Assembly (NCBI GenBank): GCA_030549495.1 | Contig: JAUIRK010000960.1 | Location: 211,001-275,000, forward strand | From: Nectonema munidae | Taxonomy: Eukaryota > Nematomorpha > Nectonematoida > Nectonematidae | Length of the DNA stretch: 64,000 bases | Reading direction: 5' to 3' | In this document: positions 1 to 12,170 of the stretch, in pieces | Position numbering within the stretch: position 1 is the stretch's first letter | Layout of the letters: each line of letters opens with the position of its first letter | Notes under the pieces: generated by a model | Told to the model about the DNA's origin: nothing | Seen by the model: only the letters and a program-made list of their open reading frames with translations | Database searches by the model: none | Program-made: the position numbers and the translations under genes

Positions 1-1126
1 TCAGATAAACGTATACAGCGACAAGATAACGATTCTTGATGAATAATGCAATGAAACATTGGGCCGTCGACTCCAACATCTCTCAAGTACGCTTTCAGCC
101 CCCTTTTAGCTGTAGTCATTGATTTGGCACCATCTGTAACAATCCAAGAGCATTCCCCCATATTCGCTCACTAAAGAATTTAGCGCTTCATAAACATCAG
201 ATCCTTTCGTAGTGGTAAAAAGTGGGATTAAGCGGAGTAACTCCCCACTGAAATTAAACTGTGAATCAATACTTCTAACAAAAATAATCAACTGACTGAC
301 ATCCCTTATATCTGTGCTTTCATCAAGAGCGAGAGAAAAATAAACAGATTGCTGAATTGGATTCTTGACCTTCTCCTGAACAAAATTACTAAGCTCATCA
401 ACACGTCTAGCAACAGTTTGATGCGAGAGTGGAATTTTTTCAAACTCACGAGCTGCATCTTTAAAGCCTTAATATAATTGCATCTTTAAAGCCTTAATAG
501 TAATGGCCTTTCCCATAGCTATTGCACATCGCTTGATGAGATCAGCGTCAGAGAATGCCTTTTTTGATTTGGCCATCAAAAGTTATACATCACAGGAAGC
601 AATGGTTGTAGAAGACGAAGGCTTCACTAATTGGAAAATCTTTTCTTGACGCGAACGCAGGTTTGATTTGAGATCTTTGAGTAGGACTCGCCGCGCCTCA
701 CCAGTGTATTTATCATAACCAGTGACATGAAGAGTGCTGTAATGTCGTTGTACATTGTACTCTTTCATAACAGATATTATGTCATTACAAATTAAACATA
801 AAACTCGACCACTTTGTTCTTTCACCAGGAATCTCAATTCTCAACTTTCCTTGAACTGACGCTTTTCATCAGAGATTTTCTTTTCTGAGTCATCGTAAAA
901 ATGTGGCACTAAGTCTGAAAAGAAAAAAAAAGTATGTGATATAGAGGATTAAGTAAAACTAAAATTATATAAGAATAAATAATATTCCAATTCAAATTTA
1001 AATAAAGTTTAGGAAGAAACAACTTTTTTCAAAGTAACTCAATAAATGTCTAAATAATACTAATTTTCAAAGGTTTTCTAGAAAAGACCGCGGGCCGCAT
1101 TGAAGGGCCGCGGTTTGGACAACCCT
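1..1126 (-). mobile_element. hAT transposon, BED-finger (GTF2IRD2/ZBED-like) transposase, N-terminal part
   Basis: The right edge is the terminal repeat CAGGGTTGTCCAAACCGCGG read on the minus strand, followed by a candidate 8-bp target duplicate ctctagac (1127-1134); the other end lies outside the window. Minus-strand coding from about 890 gives SEKKISDEKRQFKES, then a stop where the family has Trp, then a BED zinc finger at 837-700 with CLIC and HYSTLH, then the start of the catalytic region (ALDESTDIRDVSQLI at about 350-290). A 21-bp stretch is duplicated in tandem (454-474 and 479-499) and breaks the frame. Several stops show that it is a dead copy. Family assignment is by recognition of the BED finger and the following motif order. 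Confidence 0.75.
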
Positions 1127-1134
1127 GCTCTAGA

Positions 1135-1744
1135 CCATTTTGAAAATTCACTTGGTCCTGACGATATACCTTAACCATATTTAAAAATCGTTTAAATATT
1201 TAAATGGCGGCATTTAAAGGACAAAAATTTGTAGAAACTACATCATAAAAATCTAATGTATAAAAAGTGTAGCATTTATGTTCTTTATTAAAATGAAAGA
1301 GCTGTGTGTTAAGTTGGATGGATGATGCTTTCATCCAAAATTGCTGGTTGGGGCGGGTTCATAAATTTTATGTTTGGCCGGTCCCGGATATTTTTATTTT
1401 TTTTGCGGTTCCAAAAAAATGTCGGGTAGGACGGTTCGGCTGTGGCCACAAATGTTTTTCGTGTTGAATTCATGGAATTAGAAGATCAGAGTTTGTTTTT
1501 ATGGCCGGATGCCGTTCCTGACACCAACAATTTTATTTTCAGGGTTGGAAACCTTTATAAGATTTATGAACGAGACTAGAAAACATAGAAGCCTGGGTTC
1601 CTTGTTTTCTACTCTTAGCATTTAACCGATGTGTTTATTTGAAGAAGGCTGGAGTGGTCGAAAGTTAACATTGTTAGAATTTATATGATTGGGGCGCTTG
1701 CATTGAGTTATATATATAAAGTATATGTAGTTTCTTCTTAAGGT
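1135..1744. other. No gene seen
   Basis: Non-coding. It contains a G/C-richer patch (about 1340-1460) with gggcgggtt, ggccggtcccgg and gtcgggtagg motifs that may be another eroded repeat, but no ends or coding sequence are visible. Confidence 0.4.
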
Positions 1745-1924
1745 ATAGAAATTATGATAAAAGTTTTTTTTTAATTTTCTTTTTACGATAATGTATCTGA
1801 ATGAGCCAAAAGTAGCTTAAAATTTGTAAACAAAATAGAATTATGATAAAAGTTTTTTTTAATTTTCTTTTTACGATAATGTATCTGATTGAGCCAAAAG
1901 TAGCTTAAAATTTGTAAACAAAAA
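1745..1924. repeat. Tandem duplication, unit about 90 bp, two copies
   Basis: The segment beginning tagaaattatgataaaag and ending gtaaacaaaa occurs twice head to tail (about 1745-1834 and 1835-1924) with only a few differences, mostly in the T-run length. It is a recent local duplication with no coding content. Confidence 0.85.
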
Positions 1925-1983
1925 TGCGTAGATAGCAATGGTAGCATTGTGGTAGAGGGAAACCATCTACTCAACACACCACT

Positions 1984-2493
1984 CTATCAAACGACTTATA
2001 GCTGAATTGAATGAGAAAACCTCATTCTTCGTTCAGTTTACGAAGTTTCACGAATCAACACTTGTACGCCGCAGTACCGAACCGTTCGGTAAACAGCGCT
2101 GTGTTTTTACAGAAACGATATCGAAAGTTCCATATTGTTTTGTGTAAATTCACTACAAATATTTCGTAGCTTAAGACTCGCACCATTGCATACATACACA
2201 ATGGTATCCGGCGTAAGGAGCTCCGCGGCAACGAAGCTTTGAAGTGGCGCATCACGCTAAATGCGTGTGACAGCGCAATGCCAGCTCTACAAGAGGAGGC
2301 ATGAATCCTTTAAATTAGTTGCTTATAAAATGATTGAAATTTTTAGTTTATACACTCCCTATAAAACTTACGCATGTATCCTATATTGCGTAGTTCAGTG
2401 ATTCTTAAATTTGTTTAGAATGGTTACATCAATCAACGTCAACTATTTCACTCGAGTTGATATCTATTTTACTTCATAATGAACTTGAAATGA
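1984..2493. other. Less AT-rich non-coding stretch, possible first exon
   Basis: Bases 2000-2300 are richer in CpG than the surroundings. An ATG in good context (cacaATGG at about 2200) is followed after four codons (MVSG) by GTAAGG, a plausible splice donor, so this could be a promoter or first exon of the gene whose later exons start at 6298. Nothing else supports that link. Confidence 0.2.
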
Positions 2494-2501
2494 CCCTGTA
2501 C

Positions 2502-3240
2502 TAGGGTTGCCAGATTTCAAAAATAAAAAATCGGGACACTTTTATGACAGAATAATGTTAAGTTTATTACTAATAAAAACTAATTATTATTAAATTATTA
2601 ATATAAATAATTTTAAACAAACACAAAGCTGATTTGATAAAATTGGGTTTAAACTTGACTAATTGTAACGTTAAATATTTATAAAATCTTATTGTATAAA
2701 CAAAATCAAGACTATGAACAAAATATAAGTAAGCTTCACTAAGAGGATTATTGAAAAATTCTAGAATAATCGGATGTCGGAATTACATATTATTATATTG
2801 ATGTGTTTTTTCATCTTGACATAGTTATGTATATTCAAAAAGGGTGTGGGGGGGGGGGGGGGGGGGGGGGAAGGATTTTGTGGGTTGAAATAATTTTTGG
2901 TTTTGGGGGGGGGGGTTTTTTTATATTTACATGACATACTAACTAATCAATGTACTGTACATTTGAAACCATATCAAAATGTAGTTACTAGACTTACGTG
3001 CCTTATATTTAATATTTTGACATATGTAATTTAGATTTTTTTTAATAAATATCTTTTTTTTCTATAAAAAATGATAAGATAAGAAAATTAAGTTTAAAAC
3101 TAAAAATTTCATAATTCTAGTTTTTTTTATGGAAGCTAAAATCGGGAGAAATGGTGTCCCCTAGTTGTGCATTCGGGGCGCGGGACAAAATAATATAAAT
3201 CCGGACAAGTCCCGAAAAATCGGGACGTCTGGCAACCCTA
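2502..3240. mobile_element. Non-autonomous hAT element (MITE), 739 bp
   Basis: It starts tagggttgccagatttc and ends in the inverse ggcaaccc ta, with ATCGGGAC motifs near both ends. It is flanked by a perfect 8-bp duplication ccctgtac (2494-2501 and 3241-3248), the hAT hallmark. There is no transposase. It contains two guanine runs (see separate entry). Confidence 0.9.
2848..2915. repeat. Poly-G tracts inside the hAT MITE
   Basis: There are runs of 23 G (2848-2870) and 11 G (2905-2915) in a sequence that is otherwise about 75% A+T. They may be real slippage products or an assembly/base-calling artefact. A similar 17-G run sits in another hAT MITE at 48469-48485. Confidence 0.8.
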
Positions 3241-3408
3241 CCCTGTACACATGCACCAAAATCAGCTCGCCCCTTTGTAATGGCAATTTAAAATAAGTAA
3301 CTCATCTAACCAAAAACTAGCTAACTATAATTAAAGAATAATAGTTGGTAAAAGTGATTTGCTTCGAATTAGACCAGACTTAATTCTTCTATTTAAGATC
3401 GGTGTGCC

Positions 3409-6176
3409 CAGTGGTGGGATTCAGGCGGTTCGCTCCTACTTGATAGAGGAGTTTCAAAAAAATTTGATTTTTTAGCGAGTAGTCTCAAAAGAGTTACAAA
3501 TTTCCAATATATATTTTTATTTTCATCTCGTTAATTATCTTTATTTATTATTAAAAGTTTGAAATCTTTTCGGTATATTGCATGTGTTTATTGTATGTTT
3601 ATGATTAAATATACATATGTTTTTTTTGATTCTGTACATTCTTTCACTTATCTTATCATGAAAAAAATCATATGCATCACATGCAAACTTTCCCAGCCTC
3701 CTCTGTCCAACTTATTACACGTCACAATAAACATAAAAGACTGTTTCATCGTCTTTCGAAAATCAAGTTTCCAAATTAGTATCACTTCTAATATGAATGT
3801 TTCACAGACATGAAAATATTCGAAATCAAATAATGAAAAAAAAAATCTTTGACCTTTCAATTCTTAACTGAAACTAACACTGAATATCACTTGAACTGTT
3901 ATTTTTCAATTTAACCTTATACAACCTCACCGCGAAAAATCACCACTTTTCATAGTTTTTGCAAATTCTTTCACTATGAAAATCTTTAGTTTTAAAATTA
4001 GTGAAATATATATAAAATGTACCTTTTTGAAGTTACTTTTAAAATGTTGACGAAACTACAAAAATCAAAAAAAAATTCAAAATTTTCATTTGGCCTTCAG
4101 AATTTGAAAAAAAAATTTTGAAAAAATTTTCGATGGAAAAAATTTCGATAAGTCATTTTTCATTATAATTCGTATAATGAAAACTTTTCAAAACTAATTT
4201 AGATTTTTTTGCATTTTCGAGTCGTCTTGCTTCATAGAATTTTCGAAAACTCAGTGTATTGAAAAGTTTCTAGTTATTATGAAAAGACAAAAAAGTATAA
4301 TAAATTTATGAATAAAAACTCGAAAAAAGATTAAATTGATGGAATGAAATATTTATCTCAACCTTTTCAGTTGAGCTTCAATAAATAAATGGTGTACAAA
4401 TGGGTGTTGGGCTTCATTCTCGTAAAACGGCCGTAAAGATTGTTGACCACATTTCAACAAATCTTAAAAAAAAAGTTTTCACCAAAATTATTGAAAAAAA
4501 CGGAAATTTTGCATAATAGTAGGCGAAGCTTCCACCATATCCAACAAATCAGTGCGCATCATTTTTGAAGGTAGAGGACACTGAAGTTTCGCCAGTTATA
4601 TTTTTTGATTTGGTTGAACTTGAGGATCAGGGTGCAGAAAACATTTTTTCATCGCTTTTATCAAGTTTAAAGAATAGTGGTATTAACGAGAATATTTGAG
4701 AGAAAACTTAGTTGCGTTTTGCTCAGATGAAGCTAGTGTCATGCTTGTACGTCTTTGAGGCGTAGGTGTTCGATTCAGAAAAAGTTTTCACAATATTGTT
4801 CTTTGGCATTGCCTTAAACACCGGTTAAAGTTGGTACTGGATGACTCCGTGAATGATGTAAGGCAGGATAATCAAATATTCATTGATAAGATCTATAAAA
4901 ATTTTCATCAGTCAAACTAAAATCAAAATGAGCCTTTTAAAATTTCATCGGAGCTAAGGCAGGTAGGGTTTTTGGGTCCCAGGTGGGCAGCTTGTAGTTT
5001 GTGGACTACAATTGCTGTATTGCGTGGCTACTTCTCTCTTTATAAGTTTTTTTCAAACGAAGGCTTTTTGGGGATGGCACCACGATTATCGAACAAAAGT
5101 TTTCTCTATGATTTGGCTTTGATGATTGATATTCTTCAAGAAATCTCAATATTGTCCAACAGTTTGCAAACGAGAAATATAAGGATTCAAAAAGCAGATA
5201 AACTCATTAAAAGATCGATCAAAGCTTTTAACTTGATGATTGAAAGTAAGGGTGTTTACGAAAAGGAAGCAGATAAAAAAATATGGAAGAGTTGAGAGAA
5301 ATTGAGTGGGTTGAGAATTCTAAAATAGTCAGGATTCCACGTCAAAATCTTCTTCAAAAAGTGATTGAAAACATTGAAAAGCGTATGATGAGCAATGACT
5401 TTATCAAAGCATCATCTTGTTCGACTGAGATTGACCACAAAATTCTCGAGTTTTCATATTTTTTGGATCCGAATTTATGGCAGATCGAAAAGGTGATTAT
5501 TCCATGGAAAAAAGGCGAGGAAAGTCTCATTCATTTCGAAAGATTTTTTTGTCATCGAATCGATCTCAATGAATATAGAGATTATATTGAAAACTCATTA
5601 ATTCAAACGAAAACTTTACATGCATCCGACTTACCAGAGAGAATAAATAGGGCTAAAAATATATTGAAAGTCATGGCTGTTATTACAGCGGAAGCAGAGA
5701 GAGGCTTTTCAATGATGAACCATATATGTTCCGAAAAAAGAAACCGATTGTTATTTCATAACATCTCAATCCTGATGATAATAAATTTAATTAGCATGCC
5801 GCTAAAAAATTGAAAGGCAAAGGATACAGTTATAACATGGTTGAGAAAGAATCATTCAGCAGATGGCACAAGAGTACAAAGAAAGCAAGAAGATGAAGTC
5901 AATCAAAATCAAGAGGAAATCTGGAAATACTTCGATTGAGATTATAAATCTGTTTTTTTATTTTTAATTTTTTTGAAGTAACAAGTTTTGCGTACAACAT
6001 TTTTTCACTTTAAAACATGAAATTTTTCATTGTATAAGGGTTGGATAGATACAATTAAAATGGGTAGTAGAGAAGCCTTAAAAATATAAATTTACATAGG
6101 GTTTTTGATCGAGTAGGTTGGAAAACTTGAAAAAATTTTCCTAGTAATCTCAAACGAAATTTAAATCCCATCACTG
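3409..6176 (+). mobile_element. Full-length hAT transposon, KIAA1586-like transposase, decayed
   Basis: The ends are CAGTGGTGGGATTC and the inverse of CAGTGATGGGATTT, flanked by near-identical 8-bp duplications (ggtgtgcc 3401-3408, tgtgtgcc 6177-6184). Plus-strand coding debris runs from about 4395 to 5900. It begins GLHSRKTAVKIVDHI, then VFFDLVELEDQGAENIF, then the stretch at 4972-5295 (RWAACSLWTTIAVLRGYF, DKLIKRSIKAFNLMIES). The 5283-5813 frame ends in the hAT dimerisation motif AEAERGFSMMNHICSEKRN. This motif order matches KIAA1586-like hAT transposases (E3 SUMO ligase-like annotations). Stops and frameshifts occur throughout, so the element is inactive. Confidence 0.85.
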
Positions 6177-6297
6177 TGTGTGCCCGACAAAAATTTGAAG
6201 TTTCTATGTGTTTGCAGAATATCAAATGAATCTGAAAAGGTTTATTGAAAAAAATCAATAAGTAAAAATATTAGGTGCTCTTTGCTTTCTTATCTAG

Positions 6298-7003
6298 AAG
6301 GAAAAAGTATCGGCGGGTGAGTGCAGCTAATCTTTTTGGTGTTTTAGCATATTGAATTGAAATATTTTTAAAATTTTTAGCTCTAAACCGACCGTTTATC
6401 GTAGGCTCATCAGACGTACCTGTTGAACGGTAAAATACCTTTTTTGCATCTATTGGATGGCGCCTTTTTAATTATATTTCACTTAATATGTTAAATATAA
6501 AGAATGCATTCTTCACAAAGTTCCTGAGTTTCAAATTCGTTATAATGAATCATACACCTTTGCATTCTCAATCAATTGAAATCATAGAGAAGGGAGATGA
6601 CAGAGATGGTGAATATGATAGGTTTGCACATGTTATACCAAAAGTATCATAATTAAAAATTTCATTTTGCAATGCAATTATTATTAGACTATGCTTTACG
6701 TTTTTTTTCTTAATGAAGTGGAAGATTTTTTTAATCGATTCACAATTCTTTTGACAGTAAGTGGTTTCAATTAATCTTTATATCTTGTATTAAGCTTCCA
6801 CAAGTTATGTTAAGTGAAACACTGGCTGGTGTTCTGTAGAAAGTTGATAGGTGTTCGACGAATTTACTTATGCTTTATTTGAATTTATGCTTATACGCAT
6901 TTTAATTTGGTATACAAATTTTGAAATAATATATTGTTTTTGTTTTCTTAGAAGCCTTCAGAAGAACTTTCTGAAAGAACTCAAATGTGAATTCGCCACT
7001 TAA
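6298..7003 (+). CDS. Unidentified host gene, last four coding exons
   Basis: Four short exons at 6298-6316, 6382-6430, 6529-6621 and 6952-7003 join in one open frame of 70 codons ending in TAA (7001-7003). Each has an AG acceptor and GT donor (GTGAGT at 6317, GTAAAA at 6431, GTTTGC at 6622) and the phases agree at every junction. The translation begins KEKVSAALNRPFIVGSS, continues DVPVERFKFVIMNHTPLH, SQSIEIIEKGDDRDGEYD, and ends RSLQKNFLKELKCEFAT. A poly(A) signal AATAAA lies at 7077-7082. Base composition in the exons is clearly richer in G+C than the introns. I do not recognise the family. The 5' part must lie upstream of the hAT element at 3409-6176 or outside the window. Exon structure is inferred from sequence only, without transcript support. 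Confidence 0.6.
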
Positions 7004-8032
7004 GCTTTTGATTTTAATGAAGAAAAATGAAGTTTCAAATATCAAAATAGCTGCTGATGGCCTTTTTTATAGTTGTAATAAAGATATTAAAATGGCATTA
7101 ACCATGTCTTTTGCAAATTTATTTCGTGTTTGATTTTCATTATCCGAAAAGTTTTCAATTACTTGGATTCTTGCAGAAGGAAGTTTTAGAAAATTTTATA
7201 AAAAATGTGTATTGGAATATATTTGAATAAAGATTTTTGATGTTAAGGGTATTATGGAATATAATATGAATAAAGTTTTTGATCATTTTTTATGCAAAGT
7301 TTTGATTTCATTTATAATAATATAAAAGAAAAATTGCAATGGTATAGCTGCCGAATTACTTATCAGCAGAGTAGGTTTATAGTTTAGGTATGTATAAATT
7401 TATAGGTGTTAAAATGTAAACGTGTAGCTGGCGTTAAAATGCAAACGTGTAAGTGGCGTTGTAAACGCGTTTATATCTAACGCGTTAAAAAGTCAAGACA
7501 AATTTGGTATTTAGAATTATGCTTAGATTCTAAACACATTATTTACGGGTATGTATTATGAGATCTAGAGTTATTTAGAGAGACTTTATTCTATTTTATG
7601 TGTTTTGTTTTAAAATTTTAATAAATATAATTAATGTGTTTTTTCTCTCCTTTTTATCATATTTAATTGAACATGTGTTATTACTTACCGTGCATAAAAA
7701 CACATTTTTCTATTAAAATTTTGCGATTTACGAAATGTTTTATGTCAAAAAAAAGTTTAGGGAAAGATAGTATCGACTATCACTAATTCGGAACGGTTGG
7801 ATTCTGAGAAGGCAAATTTTAACTTTATTTGAGTCCTAATTTTACTAGTCTAATTTACAAATCACATCTACAAATTTACTTTGAAATATAAAAGTAAATA
7901 GGAAAAATGTGATTTTACTCAAAATAAAAAGAAAGAATAAAAATTTTAAATGGGTTAAAAAGCGATAAAATAATTCTAAAATCGGGATTAATTACACGAT
8001 ACAAAGTAAGGAATTTTTAAAATGTGTTTCAG
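7004..8032. other. AT-rich non-coding stretch with a short direct repeat
   Basis: At 7407-7456 a 25-bp unit (gttaaaatgtaaacgtgtagc and its variant) is repeated twice, followed by a third partial copy with the motif aaacgcg. An AG-bounded frame KEVLENFIKN at about 7176 is too short and AT-rich to trust. Nothing else was seen. Confidence 0.4.
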
Positions 8033-8352
8033 GTGAAGACTGTTTTTGGAGACTTGTTTGGCATACAGAGGTTAGGGTATGCTCTTTCGTATTGAGGACC
8101 CTTAATTTGCATCATAAACACATGTGATAATTCGGGAACAAATTTACAGCTGCTTCTTTGACCGCTGGGAGTTAGATAGTAATGAACCGTCAGTATTTTT
8201 ATACTTGTCTAAATTTTAACTCTTAAGTGAAAAGTTTTAGCCTGTTCTCTGATTATTATTATTTCTCCAGACACTTTTACGAAGCTGCTAATCTCATTTT
8301 ATCAGAGCGTAATCTCATCAACTTTCAAAAGGCATCTTTGTGTGTTTTCTAA
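8033..8352 (+). CDS. Unidentified host gene, last three coding exons
   Basis: Exons 8033-8070, 8150-8170 and 8271-8352 have AG acceptors (gtgtttcag, aatttacag, atttctccag) and GT donors (GTTAGG, GTTAGA), and their phases agree. The joined translation is VKTVFGDLFGIQS, then CFFDRWE, then HFYEAANLILSERNLINF, then QKASLCVF and stop TAA (8350-8352). An alternative is that exon 2 reads on to its own stop at 8217-8219. I do not recognise the product. It follows the stop of the 6298-7003 gene by about 1 kb on the same strand, so it could be an alternative 3' end of the same gene or a separate one. Both donors are of the weaker GTTAG type, which lowers confidence. Confidence 0.45.
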
Positions 8353-10704
8353 AACATCCTATTTTTTTTAAATATCTTTCTATGTGCTTATTGCGAACAC
8401 TAACTTCCATCTTTTTTGTCATACTTTTGAAAATATAGATTATTATTATTATTAATCTAATTAATTTGTCTTTTAATTTTTTAAAATATACTTTCGGCAA
8501 ATATTTTCATAATTCCTAATTAATAATGTTACGATTTATTTAAATATTTTATCCAAATTATAGAAAGTGCAAATTCGTATTTCCAAAATAATGATAGTTA
8601 CGTGATGAAATTAATGCTTGTGGCCTGATATTTTATGTGTTATAAAATTAATAAAAAAATTATTTTAAAATATTTTAATTACTAAAGACAGAAATAATGA
8701 AAAATAATAATTATTATTTATCTCTGAAAAATTTTAATGTTGATTTAAAACAAATTCTTTCAATTTTTTAACAAAAAAAAACCGCGTTAATTTTTTTTTA
8801 TATCATATAACATATGGTAAAAATATATAAAACATTTTGCTTTTTGCTTTATTATATTTCAAAAATGCCAAAATAAATTGTGAGCTGCGTATCATTTTAA
8901 AAAGTATGTTAAGTATGTAAAGTATATATTTTTTCAAGATAGGTAACAGAAATTCTAACATAAAAAAGTGTAGGCCAATGGCGTAGTGGCGAGTGTGAAA
9001 GGCCTTGACCCAGTCGCTTTGTGTTTTTGAAAGCAATCATTGCCACCCATACACTGTAAAAAGGGTTTAAAATTTACACGTTGGGGGGGTTTTTTGATAA
9101 AAAAAAAGGGAAGGTATGATCTGTTCACTTATGGAATAGTATTCTTTCCTTGGATCCGATACCACCAAATAAAAGAACAATAAATACTGCTTATTTTTGT
9201 GTAAATAAATTTGAAAAATAATTTGTACATAAATTTTCCGACAAAAATATAAACTTATAGGGAAATAAAACGATATGAAAATTAATATAAAAAATGCACT
9301 CTTTGATTTGTTTTTGAAAACTTCACCCCCTATATACCTTTTAAATTATTTGACCTAACTTGAAAGGAAATATTGAAGGAATTTTTCATTAAAACATTTT
9401 GTTTATATTTTCCAGACTATGGAAAAATACTTTAAAAGCAATTTTGGGGGTGAAGCAATTTTGATGGAAACGCCATACCGATTGAAATTCCAAATTGTAA
9501 AATAAAATTTAAATAAATATTATGTAAAAGTATTGGAAAGAGAGTGATGCCCTTTTTCAAACTTTATTTTCTCAGTTTCCTAACTAAAGAAAGAAATTTA
9601 TTGATAATAATCAAAAGGTTTACATAAAAGAAGAAACAGAATATAAGAAATACAGGAAATAACTATTATACAAAGGGTTTTAAAAATCAGAATTGGTGAA
9701 ATAAAATAGAAGCCGAATTAAAATGCAACAATAGACACATGAAAACGATAACAACTTAAAGAAAAAAAAATAATAGTGATCATAAGTTTTCGTGAAGATC
9801 CAAAAGCCAATAGGCCGCATTTAGGATACAACACTGAACAAAAAATAAGGCAAGCTAAAATATGTCATCATATATACTTCTTATTATCATTTCATCTATG
9901 GATGAAACACAATACACATCATCTCAAATAACAATATTTGAGTTAAATACTTTAAAGTGAAACTTTACGATTTGGTTTCATCTACAAGAAATCGCCATTA
10001 AATGAACGTAAATTGAGAAGATGACATAAAAAAGAGAAATTTAAGTAGATACGCAAAAAGAGTCATTGATTATATTGCTATCGCTTTGATCTATCAATAT
10101 ATAAGCAGCTAAAATTTATCTTGATCTGTGTACTCAAAAAATTTATTTAAAACTCGCTCTCAAATTCATCCAATCTTCAATTGCATGTAAGATGTGTTTT
10201 TACAACAGTTTTAAGCCTAAATAAAGAATAATTCATTAGGACTTTTGCCACATTTTAAAGATTATTAATAATAAACTTGAGTGATTGCCAAGATATAATA
10301 TATAAATTTAACTTAAATATTCTAATAAATAAGGAGTTATAAAAAATTACTATTTAAATATTTTTTTATTTTAATTCCATAAAGGTATAAAAGTAAATGT
10401 TCATAGAATAAACGCACTTCCAATAGTACAACATGTGTAAGACTAACGCAGTCAGTTTAATCCCAACAGAGGACTTCAAAAGTTCTAAAGAGTGAATGAA
10501 ACTGTTGAGGCTTGAATATCCAAATCCTGTTTTTACAAAGTCTTCGGTTGTTGATAATGATTGAATAAGAATAAATTCAAGCATCTTCAAATCAAATTGA
10601 ATGAAAAAAAGTCGTGGAAGAAAATTTGCTTTGAAATAAACTTAAAATGAGGACTTTTTTTCACATATCAAAATATTTTTTAAACTATATAAATTTTTTC
10701 CTTT
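8353..10704. other. AT-rich intergenic or intronic DNA, nothing firm
   Basis: It is very A/T-rich. At 8970-9060 a patch (aatggcgtagtggcgagtg) resembles the start of a tRNA-like repeat but has no B box. A 75-codon minus-strand frame at 10366-10590 has a fairly mixed composition (STTEDFVKTGFGYSSLNSF) but no homology I recognise and no clear splice signals. Confidence 0.4.
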
Positions 10705-10853
10705 AAAGGTAAGGTAATGTGAGGTGTTTTCATCCAAAACGCACAATTGCGCCGTTTGTATCGAACTATGACAAAATAGGCTTAATGCGGGATCGAACCG
10801 AATACCTTAAGTTATCGAAACCCAGTACCTAACCAACCACCTTACTCACGCCC
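10705..10853 (-). repeat. tRNA-derived SINE, copy 1
   Basis: Read on the minus strand it begins GGGCGTGAGTAAGGTGGTTGG (A-box-like) and has the B box GGTTCGATCCC about 45 bp later, then CATAGTTCGATAC and a 3' end ATGAAAACACCTCAC...TTACCTTT. The same layout recurs at 13960, 20892, 25883 and 27611. Confidence 0.85.
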
Positions 10854-12170
10854 TATTATAGGACTAATCCTCGATTTAAATTAAAAGCTAAGCATATACT
10901 TGATAAACTGCATACATTATTGATTCATAAAGCTATCCTGCTTAGACATTTATGCTTGTCTCTATTATGAAGTGTTTTGCTAGTTAGTTAATGAAGGATA
11001 GTTAATATATCAGTTTCTCTATCAGAATATATCAGTTCTAGGATAAATAACATATCAGTTATGAAATGAATTAATTTAAAGTATTGTCATTTATTGAAAT
11101 TTAGTGTAACACAATTTGGGAATCTCTTTCCAATACTCTTATATTGTATATAAGAAGTTATCCAAAGAAAAACGTAAAATTGAACATAGATTACTTCCTA
11201 TTTGAATATATGAGGATACACTTTCTATAAAATGTGAAGTTATTATTCTTTTTCTAAAACTTTGTTTTATTTCATTTTTTAAATTTCATTCTACAAATTG
11301 ATTAATTAAACTTTATCTCACGCTTTTTTTAAAAACGATTTCTACAATAATAATAAATAATGATATTCAAAATTTTTAGAAAACATTGCCAAACATTGAA
11401 AAAAGATCCCACCCGATGTTATAATTAATAACTTTAAAGCAATGGAAAAAAATTTACTTATATATATAGTCTAGACAAATTAACTGTATTCTTTTGAAAT
11501 AAAAGAGGAAATCAAAAAGTTATCTTTTGAAATTGTGAAAAGTTTTCAAGAATCAAAAATTTCCTTATAAATAGTTTTTAGTTTTAACCAATCTCGTTGA
11601 AAACGTTTATCAGTTTAAGAAATATGGGAATTAAGTCGAGATCTGAGACTTTTCCCTTCATTCCGATTTCTTTGTATATTCAAAGTTGAGTATATTCTTT
11701 ATTATGATACAAAAGTCAGTGGTGGAGCAATTTGGGCACCTCAAAACTTCAAATCAAAGCTTGGAAAGGGTTACAAATTTGGTTATTCTATGCGAGTTGG
11801 TATTCTAAAAGATTTGAAGAAAGCCGCAATCATATTAAACAATATACCTGTTTAACTTCAAAATGGAAATAGTGAACTTCAAAGCGAAATTGAAGCACTT
11901 TACTTTGTTTGTCATTTGCTATTTCTACGGTTCTAGTATTTTCATACAACTCATGAATTAGTTTTTATATCTTTTAATTTTTTTATGTTACTTGGCTTTT
12001 GAATATTTTCTTATATATTTTTGATCAAAATGTTCTTTTGTCTTTTTTTCAATGATTTTTAAAGCAATTCTTCATTTTGCTTCTATTGATATAATTTACG
12101 GCGTTTTGATAATAATTTTTTTGAAACCTTCTATTATTAATGTATATTTATTATTATTGATTGCTTTTAG
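10854..12170. other. AT-rich non-coding stretch upstream of the peptide exon
   Basis: I see no coding sequence or repeat ends. Bases 12052-12170 immediately before the exon at 12171 are T-rich and end in the acceptor ttgcttttag, so this is probably an intron, with a 5' untranslated exon further upstream. Confidence 0.4.
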
